Assembly (NCBI GenBank): GCA_039566865.1
Contig: CM076957.1
Location: forward strand, 14,579,896-14,643,895
Origin: Aurelia coerulea
Taxonomy: Eukaryota > Cnidaria > Scyphozoa > Semaeostomeae > Ulmaridae
DNA length: 64,000 nt
Reading direction: 5' to 3'
The notes under the pieces were generated by a model. The model was not told where the DNA came from and searched no databases. It saw nothing but the letters and a program-made list of their open reading frames with translations. Shown here piece after piece: positions 23,623 through 35,147 of this stretch (position 1 is the first letter of the stretch; each line of letters starts with the position of its first letter). Both the position numbers and the translations under genes were made by a program.

Positions 23623-25184
23623 AGACCATTTCAACAATGAAAAAGGAGACAGGGGAGAGCGGTTTTTTTCTGGTAAATGGCGAAAAAATATCTGGTAAAT
23701 GGCTGCCATCGAGCTTCTATGAATGATAGATCTCCCTACATAAAACTGTTACTTTCAAATTCATGGTCGAATCGAAATGAAGAAACCCTTGAGAAGTAAT
23801 TGTCTGAAAGGTGCCAAAACGCCAGAAGAATGTCCCACGATTAAAATGCCTCGTTACCAATGGGAGACCTTGCATCAACAGCTTTGGGGGGGGGGGGGGG
23901 GCGGGAACGTATTCGTCATTTTCCGTCGAAGTTGATCGATCAGATTAGAAATGAAGCAAGAAACAAGAAATGTTGTTGCGAGGAACATCGACACGAAATT
24001 TGAAGTAATTTTACCTTTTAATTGTGTAAAGAAGATACAAAATTGGATGAAATACTGATTAGGTTCGAGGTTAGCTCGAAGAAGTCCTTTTTACGCCATT
24101 TTTCTAGCTGAAAAGTTGCTTCTGGAAGATATTTTGAAACTGAAATACAGGCGAGGCCAAGGACCATCTGCAGAGAATTCCTAAAAATCCTAATGCCGGT
24201 AAGCTGCATCTTTATTTACAGAAAGCTTTTCATATTACAGTTCATTGATAAAAGCAAAAAATTGTTTTGGTTCGCTCGTTATTTGTTGGAGTTTTATGGT
24301 GTTGGTAGCGTTCCGTTGCTTGGTAGCCATGCCTATATGCTTCTCCAAGAAAAATATGGGCAGCAATATTCCTAGGAAACGAGTTAAGTCAAAATTTTAA
24401 CTTACCTCTACCAACGAGCCTTGGCTTGGAATTTGTTAGGATTTTCAACAGTATCCCTCACTTTCTTTCGAAGCCAACCTTTCCATAACATAAGGGGCCG
24501 TCCAAAATCCATTTCGTCACGGATGGCGGAATATGGCCTCTAAATTCTGAGATAGCCCTCCCCCTCCCTTAACGGACATACAAAATCTTGTGTTTACCTA
24601 CCTCACTAACGCAGTCTTATCGAGATCGAGATAAACATTTACCTGTGAGCATGGAAGAATTCGACATTATCCAGCGCTGTCCCTTTCAAAATATGATGGA
24701 ACAATTTTTTAGGTTCCATTCTATCACGCTTAGTGGATTGTTACGGCCAAATTCCGCTATCTATGACAAAATGGATTTTTGGACGGCCCCTAACAAATGC
24801 GTAAAATGAATTCATTTTTATTCTCTTCTATCCTCCAGAAGAACAATACTTTCTCGTCGGCCATAATTTTGAATTCCTATCTTTTGAAGTCTGCAGTACT
24901 CCGAGAGGTACGATTTTGTCATCATAAACCTTCCAAAATTATCAGTTATTAAATTTATCGTTATTAGGCATATAAGACACGAGAGATCCTTCCAGATTCC
25001 TTTTAGGCAATTATTTCTCAAGGTTTCTTAAGTTCGACCATGGATTTCACCCAACAGCTATGTGTAGCGAAATCTATCATCAGTACGTAGAAGGTCCATG
25101 GCCACCATTTACCAGATTTGTTTCCGGCATTTACCAAAACAAACCGCTCTCCCCAGCCTCTTTTCTTAATTGTCAAAATGGTCT
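23623..25184. mobile_element. Long-TIR element in a RING gene intron
   Basis: AGACCATTT at 23623 and its complement near 25176-25184 head inverted repeats of about 170 bp (shared GGGGAGAGCGGTTT, TCTGGTAAATGG, AGAAACCCTTGAGAA-like). A 17-nt G run lies at about 23885. The interior contains a second, Harbinger-like MITE. Target duplication not resolved. Confidence 0.7.
24494..24790. mobile_element. Harbinger-like MITE, TSD TAA
   Basis: TIR GGGGCCGTCCAAAATCCATT with complement at the right end, flanked by TAA at 24491-24493 and 24791-24793. Three-base TWA duplications with G-starting TIRs characterise PIF/Harbinger elements. 297 bp, non-coding, nested in the element at 23623-25184. Confidence 0.85.
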
Positions 25185-25434
25185 TTTGGGGCTCTCTTTG
25201 GTGGCAAAAAGGTTCTCGTCAATGTTCATAAATGAATTGTTGAAACCCATAATAAAGCATTACGATCAAATGGTCACTGACTGTTAGGAAGGTTCCTTCA
25301 AATGAGAGAATAACTTATGCTACGCCCAAAACATACCTGCTTTCAATTAAAAAATGAAGAAGGTTCAAGCAAAAGCATATTTTTGTCTGGAGGAAGGTTA
25401 GGCTCTTTTCTGGACTCTGCGTCAAAAGTTTTCA

Positions 25435-25749
<315 letters not shown>

Positions 25750-25945
25750 TCAACATTTTGAAGGTTGTTTGCACTGTAGCTTTTCGTACGGTAGCTTTAG
25801 GTGCTACTATCAAATGGCAAGAATTCCCTGGAAAGAATTAAAATTCAACATATGCTACAGGTACCCCGTGTCTAAATCTGTTTATCAGGTTAGCCGTAAA
25901 AAACCAGAACCTCTCTAGTATGATTAGTCGATTTATCATGGAACG

Positions 25946-26000
25946 CAGGCCCGTCGGAAGCGGGAGGGAAGGGGTTGGGGGGCTTGAGCCCCTTCAATAA
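25946..26000. mobile_element. Possible hAT end fragment
   Basis: CAGGCCCGTCGGAAGCGGGA followed by G-rich sequence and GGGGCTTGAGCCCC resembles ends of the CAG-starting elements elsewhere in the window. No partner end found. Confidence 0.35.
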
Positions 26001-26010
26001 CCTTCTGAAG

Positions 26011-26184
26011 TTCGTCAATTTTGTAATTGAAAGAGACTGTGAAAGCCAAGCTCATGAAAATGAAGATTCCAACTTATTTATATTCGAGGAAGCCACCAGA
26101 ATTAATCAAGCTATCACTTTTGATATTAAGGGTAAATCTTATATTTGTGGACAATTATCCAGGATCGAATGTACTAAATTCTAT
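26011..26184 (+). CDS. Candidate exon of a nested plus-strand gene (A)
   Basis: Phase-0 open stretch of 58 codons between acceptor TTCTGAAG and donor TAT/GTAAGC, containing HENEDSNLFIFEEATRINQA and FDIKGKSYICGQLSRIECTK. It joins in phase with the next candidate exon. No family recognised. Lies inside an intron of the minus-strand RING gene. Confidence 0.4.
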
Positions 26185-26355
26185 GTAAGCTTTTGTTTAT
26201 CCATTCAAGTAGACTTCACACTTACAATTCAATTCCAAGATCTCTAAAACATTAAGAAATTTCAAAACTGGAACAACATTTTCTTGGAATATTTTTTTTG
26301 GTATAGTCTACCTAATGTCATATTTTCACTTTATTTTCATTTGTTTATTCTGCAG

Positions 26356-26433
26356 TATTACTCGGAAGATTCTTCAGTAACACTCTGGGTCGGTAATACT
26401 ACAACTATGACAAACGAGAACAAATTCTATAAG
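26356..26433 (+). CDS. Candidate exon of a nested plus-strand gene (B)
   Basis: Follows a good acceptor (TTTATTCTGCAG). Phase 0, reading YYSEDSSVTLWVGNTTTMTN then ENKFYK, up to an AAG/GTAACT donor whose last exon bases and GT belong to a MITE that starts at 26432. Either the donor is MITE-supplied or the MITE broke the exon. An alternative donor G/GTAATA lies 35 bp upstream. Confidence 0.4.
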
Positions 26434-27597
26434 GTAACTCTGCTTTCCGCTCTAGTGCACAGCGAGATGCCGTTTCGCAAAACCACTCTACTCAGAAAAC
26501 AGTTGATTTCTCCAATAATATTCGGCCTATCGAAAAACGGTAAAAAGGATGTTGTTCTGTATAATCTGGGCAATCGTAAGATGTATAAATCGCAATGTTT
26601 CCGTCAACCCTGGCTTCGCAAATCCTTGTTCAAATCTTTTTGCTGATTTCAGAAAAGTGGATTTATCACCAAGACTACTCGAAAAATATTCGATTTTTTT
26701 CGTTCCATCTTTAGCTAGGTTGTTGATCTACAACTTTACCAAGTCTGATTGAAAAAAACTAGGCTAGATTTCCTGCAATCGGATTTCATATTTCTGTTTA
26801 CTTTTTGACAGCGAAATGGAGAAACCTTGGTCAACAGATTACCATTCTCTGAAGCACGCTTGCAAAAGCTCAGACTTGAAATAACTTTCAAAAATGTTTC
26901 CATTGGCAAACAGATGAACGTCATTTGTTGGGAATACCATACCCAATCTCAAAAGACATCCTTAGTGCGCTTGTAAAAGTATCATTTGCATCTATTGATT
27001 AAAAATTACTGACTTTTACCAGCAACTTCACGAAACCATGCTTTGGGTGTCTTTCGAGACTTTCGTAAGCGTTCACAAATTATAAATTTCTTTCTGAGCA
27101 TTGATCCAAAAGTAAACTTTTTGCTAAAGCGTTAGAACTAAATTTTTTGCAAAAACATTCAACGGGCGTTCAAATCCTTCTGCATGGGCTAACCTGTTGA
27201 CCAACGCTTTTCCCCTTCGATGTCGAAAAGTAAACAGAAACATAAAATTCGATTGCAGGAAATCTAGCCTAACTTTTTAAATCAAACTTGGCAAAGTTGT
27301 AGATCAACTACCTAGCCAAAGATGGAACGAAAAACAATCGAAACTTTTTCGAGTAGTTTTGGAGGTAAATCCACTTCTGAAATAAGCAAAAAGCTTTGAA
27401 CAGGGATTTGCAAAGCTAGGGTTGACGGAAACATTGCGATTTATACATGTTTCGATTTCCCAGGTTATACAGAACAACATCCTTTTTACCGCTTTTCGAT
27501 AGGCCGAATAATATGGGAGAAATTAACTGTTTTCTGAGGCGAGTGGCTTTGCGACACTACACCTCGCTGTGCACTAGAGCGGAAAGCAGAGTTACCT
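26432..27597. mobile_element. Foldback MITE, TIR AGGTAACTCTGC, TA duplication
   Basis: Two arms of about 410 bp (26432-26850 and 27190-27597) are inverted copies around a 340-bp centre, flanked by TA (26430-26431, 27598-27599). Shared landmarks: CTTTCCGCTCTAGTGCACAG, AAAAAGGATGTTGTTCTGTA, CTGCAATCG. No transposase. Not related to the CCGGGTG group by its ends. Confidence 0.92.
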
Positions 27598-27690
27598 TAA
27601 AGGGGCTGTTTTCTGCAGTTTGTTTGGTGGCTTCACCCAAGCCATCAAAAAGTGACAGTGTAAAATCCACTTAAATCTGAGCAACCGTGA

Positions 27691-27921
27691 GAGATAAGAA
27701 CGTTTGGTATGTTCCTCTGTGAAGTACAAGGATTTTGCTTCAAAGTAACGTTTCCATTTCGAAAAAAAGATGAATGCCTGCTGTGTGATACTACCTTGCA
27801 AAAACTGCAAAATGATCGTTTTGAACGCAATTTGGAGACGGAGCCCCTCCAAGGACAATTTGCAGTTGACAAGGTTTTGCTCCTTAAAATCTTTCATGAA
27901 ATCTTTCCAATGATGTTAATA
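27691..27921 (+). CDS. Candidate exon of a nested plus-strand gene (C)
   Basis: Open frame ending in phase 0 at donor TTAATA/GTAATA. Reads FKVTFPFRKKDECLLCDTTL and QGQFAVDKVLLLKIFHEIF, an ordinary-looking soluble-domain sequence. The 5' boundary is unclear (no good acceptor), so the start given is the limit of the open frame. Joins in phase with exon D. Confidence 0.4.
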
Positions 27922-27947
27922 GTAATATATTACAATTAACGTTGCAG

Positions 27948-28022
27948 TATATCCATAAAACTGGTCGATTTGATGAAGATAATCCCAAACTTCATTACAT
28001 GCCACCACCTTTCCCCGTTTAG
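27948..28022 (+). CDS. Candidate terminal exon of a nested plus-strand gene (D)
   Basis: After acceptor TTAACGTTGCAG the phase-0 frame reads YIHKTGRFDEDNPKLHYMPP then PFPV and a stop. The composition and proline-rich ending look protein-like, and the exon is followed 234 bp later by AATAAA. Family not recognised. Confidence 0.5.
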   Translation, partial: YIHKTGRFDEDNPKLHYMPPPFPV

Positions 28023-28255
28023 TAGTAATTTATGAGTAGATTTTATGTAGTTGTTCTTTTTGTTCATGTAATTTATTTTTTCTTGTCTTATATTTTGACT
28101 AGTTTCTTCTTTTTCTTGTATTATATATCTATATGTTAATGGCCTCAGAGTAGACATTGCTTTTTGCTGCTTGGGGTATCGTTGTAGTAGTATTGTAGGG
28201 TAGTTATGTAAGTAGTGTAGTGTAGCTCGTAAAATATATTGTCACTTTTTACTGG

Positions 28256-28271
28256 AATAAAGAAAAAAAAA
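28256..28271 (+). terminator. Poly-A signal followed by an A run
   Basis: AATAAA at 28256-28261, then G and nine A. Fits the 3' end of the candidate plus-strand gene; the genomic A run so close to the signal could also mean a retroposed copy or internal priming site. Confidence 0.45.
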
Positions 28272-29725
28272 TCTTTCATGCAGAGTTAGCAAATATGGAT
28301 GCTATACTGGCCGTACCCCTTGTACAAGCAAAATTTCTTGCTTGGGCATGTATTCTCACATGTTCAAAAGTCTGCACAGACAAAAGGATTATGAAAAGAT
28401 TACATAACTTTTTATCTATCAATGTAAATATTTGGATGTAAAAGATCATCGTAATCGCACTGTATTCGTCGAAAATGAAGGTCACAAGCAAGCTAATTTA
28501 TTAACGATTCTTAAAGGTAAACTTTGAAATTTTTGTGCTACTGGTATGATCAAACATGGCAACCTGCAAGAATTTTAATGTGCTCTTCACAGAAACAGTT
28601 TCATCTGGCCAAAAATTTTATCAAATATTGTTTTAAGGTGGTCTACCAAAACGCGTTAACAACGATTTTTGAAACAGATTCACAGTAAGGAACAAAAGAG
28701 GAATTAAGAACAGAGAGCTAAGTCATAGCAACAGATTTAACTGTGAAAGCACATGTAAATCATTAAAACACTGCCAGCTAGAATCCTATAGAAACGAAAG
28801 TATGCTCTACAGCGCTCTATAATCTGCTTTCCTAAGCGGAATCACAACGACGAAGCCAAGATCGAGTAGGCCTACTCAATAAAGCACATGAATATATATA
28901 TATGCTTGCAAGACAATAAATGAGGAATTTCTGGCCTTAGGAAAAAATGCACAACGTTTTATTTACAAATGTTGCAATCTTCACCTTTGTCGATAACGAA
29001 CCACTTTGGATACAAATACAATTTCATAATTGTTATGAGACGCTAAGAATTTCTGTTCATGCCTTGGACACACAAAGATGGCACTGCAACCATGTTCTGT
29101 TTAGAAATTGGTATTTTCTTTACGCAAACCCTATTTCGGACATAAAATTTGTAGGAAGATGGAGGCAAAGAAAAAAGACTTTAAATCAGCACACTAAGGC
29201 CTTTCGAATTTATGTTCTCTTCAGAGTGTGACTAACATATGTGTATCAAAGCAGATAATCCAGTATATTTGCTCATAGCTCTGTGTATTGACAAAGGACG
29301 CTAGATGCTGAATTGATTTAGATTATGCCTAAATCACCCTGGCTTATTTTGGATTAAATGGGCTTTTTAATGAACTATAGAATTATTTTGCACTAAACGG
29401 CAGCTGGTCTGGTATAGAGACGTATGTGCTGATTATTATTAATCGAATGACGCAATGTTAGGATGGTAAACTATAAGATTTTATCAAAAGCATGACAAAA
29501 GAAGGTTGCTCTTGTCAAAAAGGCTGTATAAAGATTTCAGTCAATTGGGAGGACAGTGACACCCACCATAGAACAACGAGAGCCAATTTGGTGGCATCAC
29601 AGAACTCCAATCCCATCCATTCATAGACCATGTGTTTAAATACGTTCGATTCCTCAATTGGCAGTGGACAGACCTTGTCTTCCCTAAAATCGTCCATCTG
29701 CCAAAAAGATTTGAAAAACATTTAC
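28272..29725. other. Intron sequence of the RING gene
   Basis: No supported exon. A plus-strand ORF at 28947-29231 is open but lacks splice signals and conserved motifs. A short TA microsatellite occurs near 28893. Confidence 0.4.
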
Positions 29726-29770
29726 CTGACATCCTGTCCATTTTTGAATTGGATTAAACAGATGATACAG
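29726..29770 (-). CDS. RING-H2 gene, 45-bp exon with first zinc ligands
   Basis: Only 45 bp, between acceptor TTCTTTTCTTTGTAG and donor CAG/GTAAAT. It begins by completing TG+C (Cys) from the upstream exon, reads CIICLIQFKNGQDV and ends with AG, which joins the G of the next exon to make Arg. It supplies the first Cys pair of the RING-H2. Exact phase match on both sides makes the assignment firm despite the size. Confidence 0.9.
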
Positions 29771-29849
29771 CTACAAAGAAAAGAAACAATAGTGAAAATA
29801 TCCTTCAAATTAAAATACAGTGCGTCAAAATTAAATACATATGGGAAAA

Positions 29850-30034
29850 CAGTTGAGTACTATATTTACACAAATATCCGGTTGGAAAGTACCTGGCTTA
29901 TATTTGGATGAGCACAGCGGGATTTATATTACGATACTTTGGAATCCAAGACCTAATCAAGTACAGCCCGACAAATCATTAAACATAGCAATTCTAAAAG
30001 ATCAACTAAAGTCTTGTCTTAAATTAGATGTCAG
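29850..30034 (+). CDS. Candidate plus-strand exon, unknown
   Basis: Open frame ending at a donor CAG/GTGAAA; reads GWKVPGLYLDEHSGIYITIL and NPRPNQVQPDKSLNIAILKD. Possible acceptor inside at 29916-29917. No family recognised. Might be part of the nested plus-strand gene or a pseudogene, although it lies beyond the proposed terminal exon. Confidence 0.3.
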
Positions 30035-30060
30035 GTGAAAATTTCTGCAAATAAAAACAA

Positions 30061-30208
30061 TAGACGATCACGCTAAAGATGGCGGCGAGGAACTTTTTAC
30101 CAAGATGCATTGCATTCGAATCTTTAACAATCCTATAGGAATTCGATCAAAGAACGCGGTGCATCTTGGTAAAAAGTTCCTTGCCACCATCTTTAGCGTA
30201 ATCGTCTA
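30061..30208. mobile_element. 154-bp hairpin MITE (AAGATGCATTGC family)
   Basis: Arms of about 52 bp are near-perfect inverted repeats: TAGACGATCACGCTAAAGAT and GAACTTTTTACCAAGATGCA against their complements. TA on both sides is the likely target duplication. Best-preserved of four related copies in the window. Confidence 0.9.
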
Positions 30209-31057
30209 TTGACGTTTTCGGCAAGAGTAATTTTCCGCTCGCGTTTTTCCTTGAAAATCAATAAAAAAAAGCTCACTATATTATTCAATCTATTACCTTG
30301 AATTGCAATCGTTAATTACAATCGTGAAATCAACAGTAAAATCGTTACAATCGTCAAAATAGCGCGGTTTCATTTACTATATATATATATTATGATGGAT
30401 GGACGCTAAAACTTTGACTCATGACGTTACAAGACCAAAATTTTAAGTTGGCCTTGCTATTGTATCAGCCAGCTTACCGATTCAACCATGTTTTAAATTT
30501 CAACTTCCCAGAGGTGGACCGCCAATAGACGACTGCGCCAAAAGGGAACTTTTACATGTGCCTCTAAAGACTTACAATTGATTTGAATACATGATTAATT
30601 AACAATAGGATGCATTGGGTCCTGGTTATATCTTCTCTGAAGTCATCCATCTTTAGCTCAATGGTCTACTGAACGAAAACTGGCAATGGTAATATCAAAG
30701 GAGTACCGTCAAGCAGCTGATTGGCTCTTTAAACAACGGGGTCCTATTGTTGTATAAAACTGATGCCATGTTGTACCTCGCAACGAGAAAATGATGACGA
30801 TTGCAGTGGTCGAAAAAATATTTGCCTTCCTGCGAAGGAAGTCAAACCAGAATTCTTCCTTCTATTGTTTTATCACTTTTCTGTAGTCCCAGATTTCAGT
30901 GTGATTGATAATCCACTAGGAACTGAAATTACGTTTAAAACTTCCTGAGATCACAAGACTGTCAAAGTAAAGAGCATACTCCAAACATTGATTTTCTTCT
31001 ATTCTTTCTTTCCTTAAGTCCTTCCTGTCTCTTCCTTTGTCATCCCATCTTCCTTAC

Positions 31058-31175
31058 ACCCCCCGTCGGAAGCATCTAGCAACCCGTCGGAGGACATTTT
31101 GGGTTATTGTCGGAGGAAATTTGGCAAAATAACGTACGAAAACTGCATTATTGCCCCCCTGTTGGAAGTTGTAGA
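31058..31175. mobile_element. Fragment of the 33975-34166 hAT MITE family
   Basis: Shares CCCGTCGGAGGACATTTTGG and TTGTCGGAGGAA with the complete copy at 33975-34166 but lacks both terminal inverted repeats. Confidence 0.75.
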
Positions 31176-31741
31176 CAGAAAGAAACTATCCTTTGTTAGA
31201 ACGTCACAGAGTTCAACTGAGATAACTATGGCGATTTTAAAAATATAGCCAGTATGATTAGACCTCTGACCAAAAGTATTACATGAACGTTTGCAAAAAA
31301 GATTTAGCATGAATCCTATGTCGGTTCTCGCTAAGAATATGGAAAATGAATAATTTTGTGCTAAAAAAATTAACGAGTCGAATGAAATATTTTCTGTACA
31401 TAAACCTTGAACCTTGACACACCAGTAATTTTGATTTAAAAATGGATGAGAAAATTGAGAACTGACCGTACAGGGGTTACAAGGCAGTTTCATTGTTACA
31501 TCTTTTTTGCTTATTCATATTTGAGAATCTATCGCATGATGAATGCAAGAAAAGGGCTCTACATAGATTCTTTCTTTGCTCAGCTAAGCGTTGCGGTCTG
31601 TCAAGAGCAAAATTCATCAGCTTGAGAAAGATTTAAAGAAAAGCCAGTAATAGCTGAACGAAACAATCCCATTATAGTCATACAAGTTAGAATAGGCTGA
31701 TAAGACATCCCCAATAAATATATGTATTTGCGTTGACTTAC

Positions 31742-31812
31742 CATGCATCTCCTGATTCTGTTCTTTCCGTCAGGGCTGAGATCATTGATATTTTATCAAA
31801 TGATTCTGTATT
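31742..31812 (-). CDS. RING-H2 gene, exon upstream of the finger
   Basis: Acceptor TTTCTTTTTCCGACAG, donor ATG/GTAAGT, 71 bp. Phase 0 start reads NTESFDKISMISALTERTES then GDA and leaves TG for the next exon. A polar linker just before the RING finger. Strong splice signals at both ends and phase agreement with 29726-29770. Confidence 0.85.
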
Positions 31813-31863
31813 CTGTCGGAAAAAGAAACGAAATTAAAATATCTTCTTTACAATTGAGGATGG

Positions 31864-31990
31864 CGTCAGGAGGCATTTGACCACGATGCATTACGTTCTG
31901 TAATGGAATCAACAGTCATTCTATAGAAATTCGATCATTAAACACAGTGCATCTTGGTAAAATGCCCCCGATGCCATCTTTTGCGGAATA
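31864..31990. mobile_element. Small MITE (AAGATGCATTGC family)
   Basis: GATGGCGTCAGGAGGCATTT at the left mirrors AATGCCCCCGATGCCATC at the right; the centre ACGATGCATTACGTTC and TTCTATAGAAATTCGATC match the copies at 13520 and 30061. Confidence 0.8.
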
Positions 31991-32315
31991 GTATATTAGT
32001 ATTGATGTGCGAAGCTATCTTTTCAGTTGAAAGTCATTATATTGTTTTCAAACAAAGGGTTGTGATTCGAGGAACATTTACAAAGGTGACTTGATCAGTA
32101 AGCAGAGAGAATACTTACTAAAAAGATCATATTAGACGCAAACTTTGTGATGGTTGTATACTGGTTAATCTTCCTGTTGAAGAATCAAAACGGTAATCAA
32201 TAGTGTCAGTTCAACAATGCTTAGAGAAAAAGTAATGCAAGGTCGACATGTCCTGGTAATGGATATAAATCTTTGAAGTTTACATCCTTTACAAGTAAAG
32301 CTAAAGGTCATAAAC

Positions 32316-32407
32316 CTGGGGTTTCCAACCGTCCGGTAAAAGAAATATGCGTTCGGTGACATCCGAGGTATGACCGAAATATTTGTTCACAAGATAAATT
32401 TGACGAA
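32316..32407 (-). CDS. RING-H2 gene, probable exon
   Basis: 92 bp between acceptor ACTTCTAG and donor CCCCAG/GTTTAT. After two bases of a split codon it reads RQIYLVNKYFGHTSDVTERI then FLLPDGWKPQ, ending in phase 0, which fits the next exon (31742-31812). The matching upstream exon must end in phase 1; the candidate at 32588-32650 ends in phase 0, so either that boundary is wrong or another exon is missing. Confidence 0.55.
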
Positions 32408-32587
32408 CTAGAAGTAAGCTAAAAATATTTAGGTTCGTCATAGGTCAAAGCGTAAATTGACGAAAGAGCAAATAAACTTTGAGATCCAAGATATGTCGTT
32501 AACGAGTTGGAATGTAAATACGAAGTTATCGTTAAATTGTTCATTGGACGTAACGGAAGCGAAATCATGTTTTCCATTAAGATTTAC

Positions 32588-32650
32588 GAAGATGTGTACG
32601 TACTTTTGGCCAATTCCGCAAGGCTGTTGACTATGCATTACGACGAACGT
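32588..32650 (-). CDS. RING-H2 gene, tentative exon
   Basis: Acceptor GTTTTCTTCTAG is strong. Phase 0 reads TFVVMHSQQPCGIGQKYVHI then F before a donor-like GTAAAT; the frame stays open past this point to about 32450. Phase joins the upstream exon (33195-33272) but not the downstream one, so the 3' boundary is unresolved. Confidence 0.4.
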
Positions 32651-33194
32651 CTAGAAGAAAACTTGCAGTAAATACAGTTGTTCAAAAAGTATTGTCTGTG
32701 AAAGGAAACAAGGCAGATAAACTAAACACCAGTTATCAAACAGCATTCTCAATGGCTTGCTAACGTGTTCTATTGGAGAAAAATTTGATCTCGTGCCTTG
32801 TTTATAATTTCTGTTGTATAAGTTAAGCTTGGTATATAAAAAATTTTAAAACATCTCCGTTAAAAATATTTCTAAGATGAAATTTTATAATCTAAAATGC
32901 CAGCACCCCCTGAATTCAGATATGAAAGCCAAAGACATCCAAAGGTAAAGGGAATGACTCCAGTTGGCACTTTTGCTTTAGAGAACTGTTTCTGATATAT
33001 CGGACACTTTCTGTTTCGATCCATTTAGTCCTTAAACGAAGATAATTTCAAAACACAAAATCAAGGTTTAATCTTTAAAATAGAACGGATCCATTTTGCA
33101 TTCGTTTTCCATAAGAAATCCTATTTTCATGTTTGACTTGGAAGACAAACTGACGATGGTTGACCGTTGTACATAGAAAGGATAGGTTATTTAC

Positions 33195-33272
33195 CTGTAA
33201 GCCATCATGATAGGCTTGGACGTTTCGTTGAAGTTCTGACCTGTAAACCACGTGCAGTCCGGTCGATGGGAT
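33195..33272 (-). CDS. RING-H2 gene, probable exon
   Basis: 78 bp, acceptor CTTGTTTAG, donor TTACAG/GTAAAT, phase 0 on both sides: IPSTGLHVVYRSELQRNVQA then YHDGLQ. High coding-like composition relative to its AT-rich surroundings. Fits in phase after the exon at 36914-36970. Confidence 0.65.
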
Positions 33273-33974
33273 CTAAACAAGAGACATCATTCTTTAGTTT
33301 ATTACACATTTCGCTAGAGATAGAGGGCATTTCCTGGGAAATAGTACAGAAAGCAGAGCTGAATAGTTGAATTATTTGCTTCAAATAGGTTTTAAAACCC
33401 AGCCGTTCTGTCCATCAATTCAGTAGCATCTCTCGTTGCCTGCTTTTTTGATAAATAAACACAGTCTAAACATGATACTTTGCTACGGATTGTATATTGA
33501 GATTTCTTTCGGGCCAGATGGAGAACAAATTATGCTGATACAACACAATTTCAAGTTTCGAAGTGAATCATTCAAAGGCTCAAAACAGGACAGAGATCCT
33601 TGATGTTCTCATAATATAATGCAGCATATCACGGTTAGCATTACGATTTTTAGTCGATTTCGCAAAGTTATGCGAGCACAGCACATGTGATCACTAATCA
33701 ACATTGCATGACCTTCTGTTTGATATTTAAGGTCAATGTTGCCAAATTGAATGAAGGTTAAATGCAATTTTAAGCATGGTTAATACGGCTCAGGAAGTTT
33801 ACTGCGTTTTCCATGGCTAGGAGTTTAGCTCCTTGCCCCAAGGTCCGAGCCTACCCCAAAACGTGGAACTGTAAATTAACTTAACTAGATTTCGCGGACC
33901 TTCTATGTTCCAGTGACTTGGATAATTGCTATATCCATCTAATCAATTAGTTTAGGTACGAAATATCTTATCAG

Positions 33975-34166
33975 CAGGGGTGGCGCCAGGGGAGGGCTAG
34001 GGGGGCTACGGCCCCCTCGTCGCAAGCATCTAGCCCCCCCGTCGGAGGACATTTTGGGTTCTTGTCGGAGGAACTTTGGCAATATAAAAGCTGCATTTTC
34101 TAGCCATTTTAGCCCCCTGTCGGGAGCTCCAGCCCCTCTGTCGGAAGATTCCTGGCGCCACCCCTG
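33975..34166. mobile_element. hAT MITE, TIR CAGGGGTGGCGCCAGG
   Basis: Perfect 16-bp TIR; 8-bp flanks CTTATCAG and CTTATCAA differ at one base. 192 bp, with repeated CCCCGTCGGA-like units inside. Classic hAT end and duplication size. Confidence 0.92.
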
Positions 34167-34231
34167 CTTATCAAAGAACACAGGATACATGAATTATTGG
34201 GCAACTTATCGGACCGCCAATTTTGTGGATA

Positions 34232-34702
34232 GTATAGGGTAAACACAAGTGTTAAGCTGCTACTAAAATACAGTACTAAAGGAACTAATAGTTAAGGTAA
34301 CTAAATAAAGAGGGAGTAATACCTGCCACTTATAGGCTATGCCGGCTTTGGTTTCACAGGTTGTGTCAGGAAAGTTCGTAAAGCATGGAAACAATCTTTG
34401 TGTGTGTTTATCATGCTGGTACTGATGGACTAGGTTCTGCTGGTATGGTGGTGGCTTGCGAACGGCATGTTGCATCCCGAAATCGCGACTCTGTAGCGTC
34501 AAGATGGCCGGAGCATGATAAACACACACAATGATTGTTTCCATGCTTTACGAAGTTTCCTGACACCCCCTGCGAGACCAAAGCCGGCATGGCCTATAGG
34601 TGGTAGGTATTACTCCCTCTTTCTTTAGTTACCTTTACTATTAGTTCCTTCAGTATTGTATTTCAGTAGCAGCTTAACATTTGTTTTCACCCTTTACTAT
34701 AC
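34232..34702. mobile_element. Foldback element, arms about 195 bp
   Basis: Inverted arms 34232-34425 and 34505-34702 share GTTAAGCTGCTACT, GGGAGTAATACCTGCCAC-like, GGCTTTGGT and GCATGGAAACAATC. The right half of this element underlies part of the plus-strand ORF at 34656-34964. Confidence 0.85.
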
Positions 34703-35147
34703 AAAACCTGTCCATCCGTCGGGCTTCCAGCTAACATGCGTCACCGACCCCAGTCTTTCAAATGTAATCCAGCGATACGACGAAATTCTCTCACCCTCCT
34801 TGTCCCTTCTTATATTTGTTTTATTGAGTTTACTGTTTTTTGAGTTACTTTTTTGTTTTTCGGTTGTCAAGTCAGAAATCCTGACAGGTGCATTAGCCGG
34901 AATTTGTTATTCCATGTCTATCACCGACTGTAAAAACTACTCCAGTTCGGGCAAAAGGGCCTAGTGCACTCTCCCCCGCAGGCAGGTTAACCTGTGGGGA
35001 AAGAGAGAGGCCAATGCACTGGAAAACTCCCAAAAGCTTTATACAAACTTCTCATGGTTTGGTCGGATGTAGTCCGTTTGCAACGAAGATAAAGTACACA
35101 AATTGCTTTGTTAGAAACTAAGATCAGGCATCATTAGGACCACGTAC

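Noticed and set aside
29515..29725. Minus-strand ORF reading MDDFREDKVCPLPIEESNVF
   Set aside because: It lies immediately downstream of the 45-bp RING exon donor in the intron; joining it would break the exact RING-H2 spacing.
31104..31493. 129-residue minus-strand ORF
   Set aside because: Partly covers a hAT-family fragment, and the rest has no splice signals in phase with the RING gene exons.
34656..34964. 102-residue plus-strand ORF with hydrophobic segment
   Set aside because: Its 5' end is inside the arm of a foldback element and the hydrophobic part reflects T-rich sequence; no family match.
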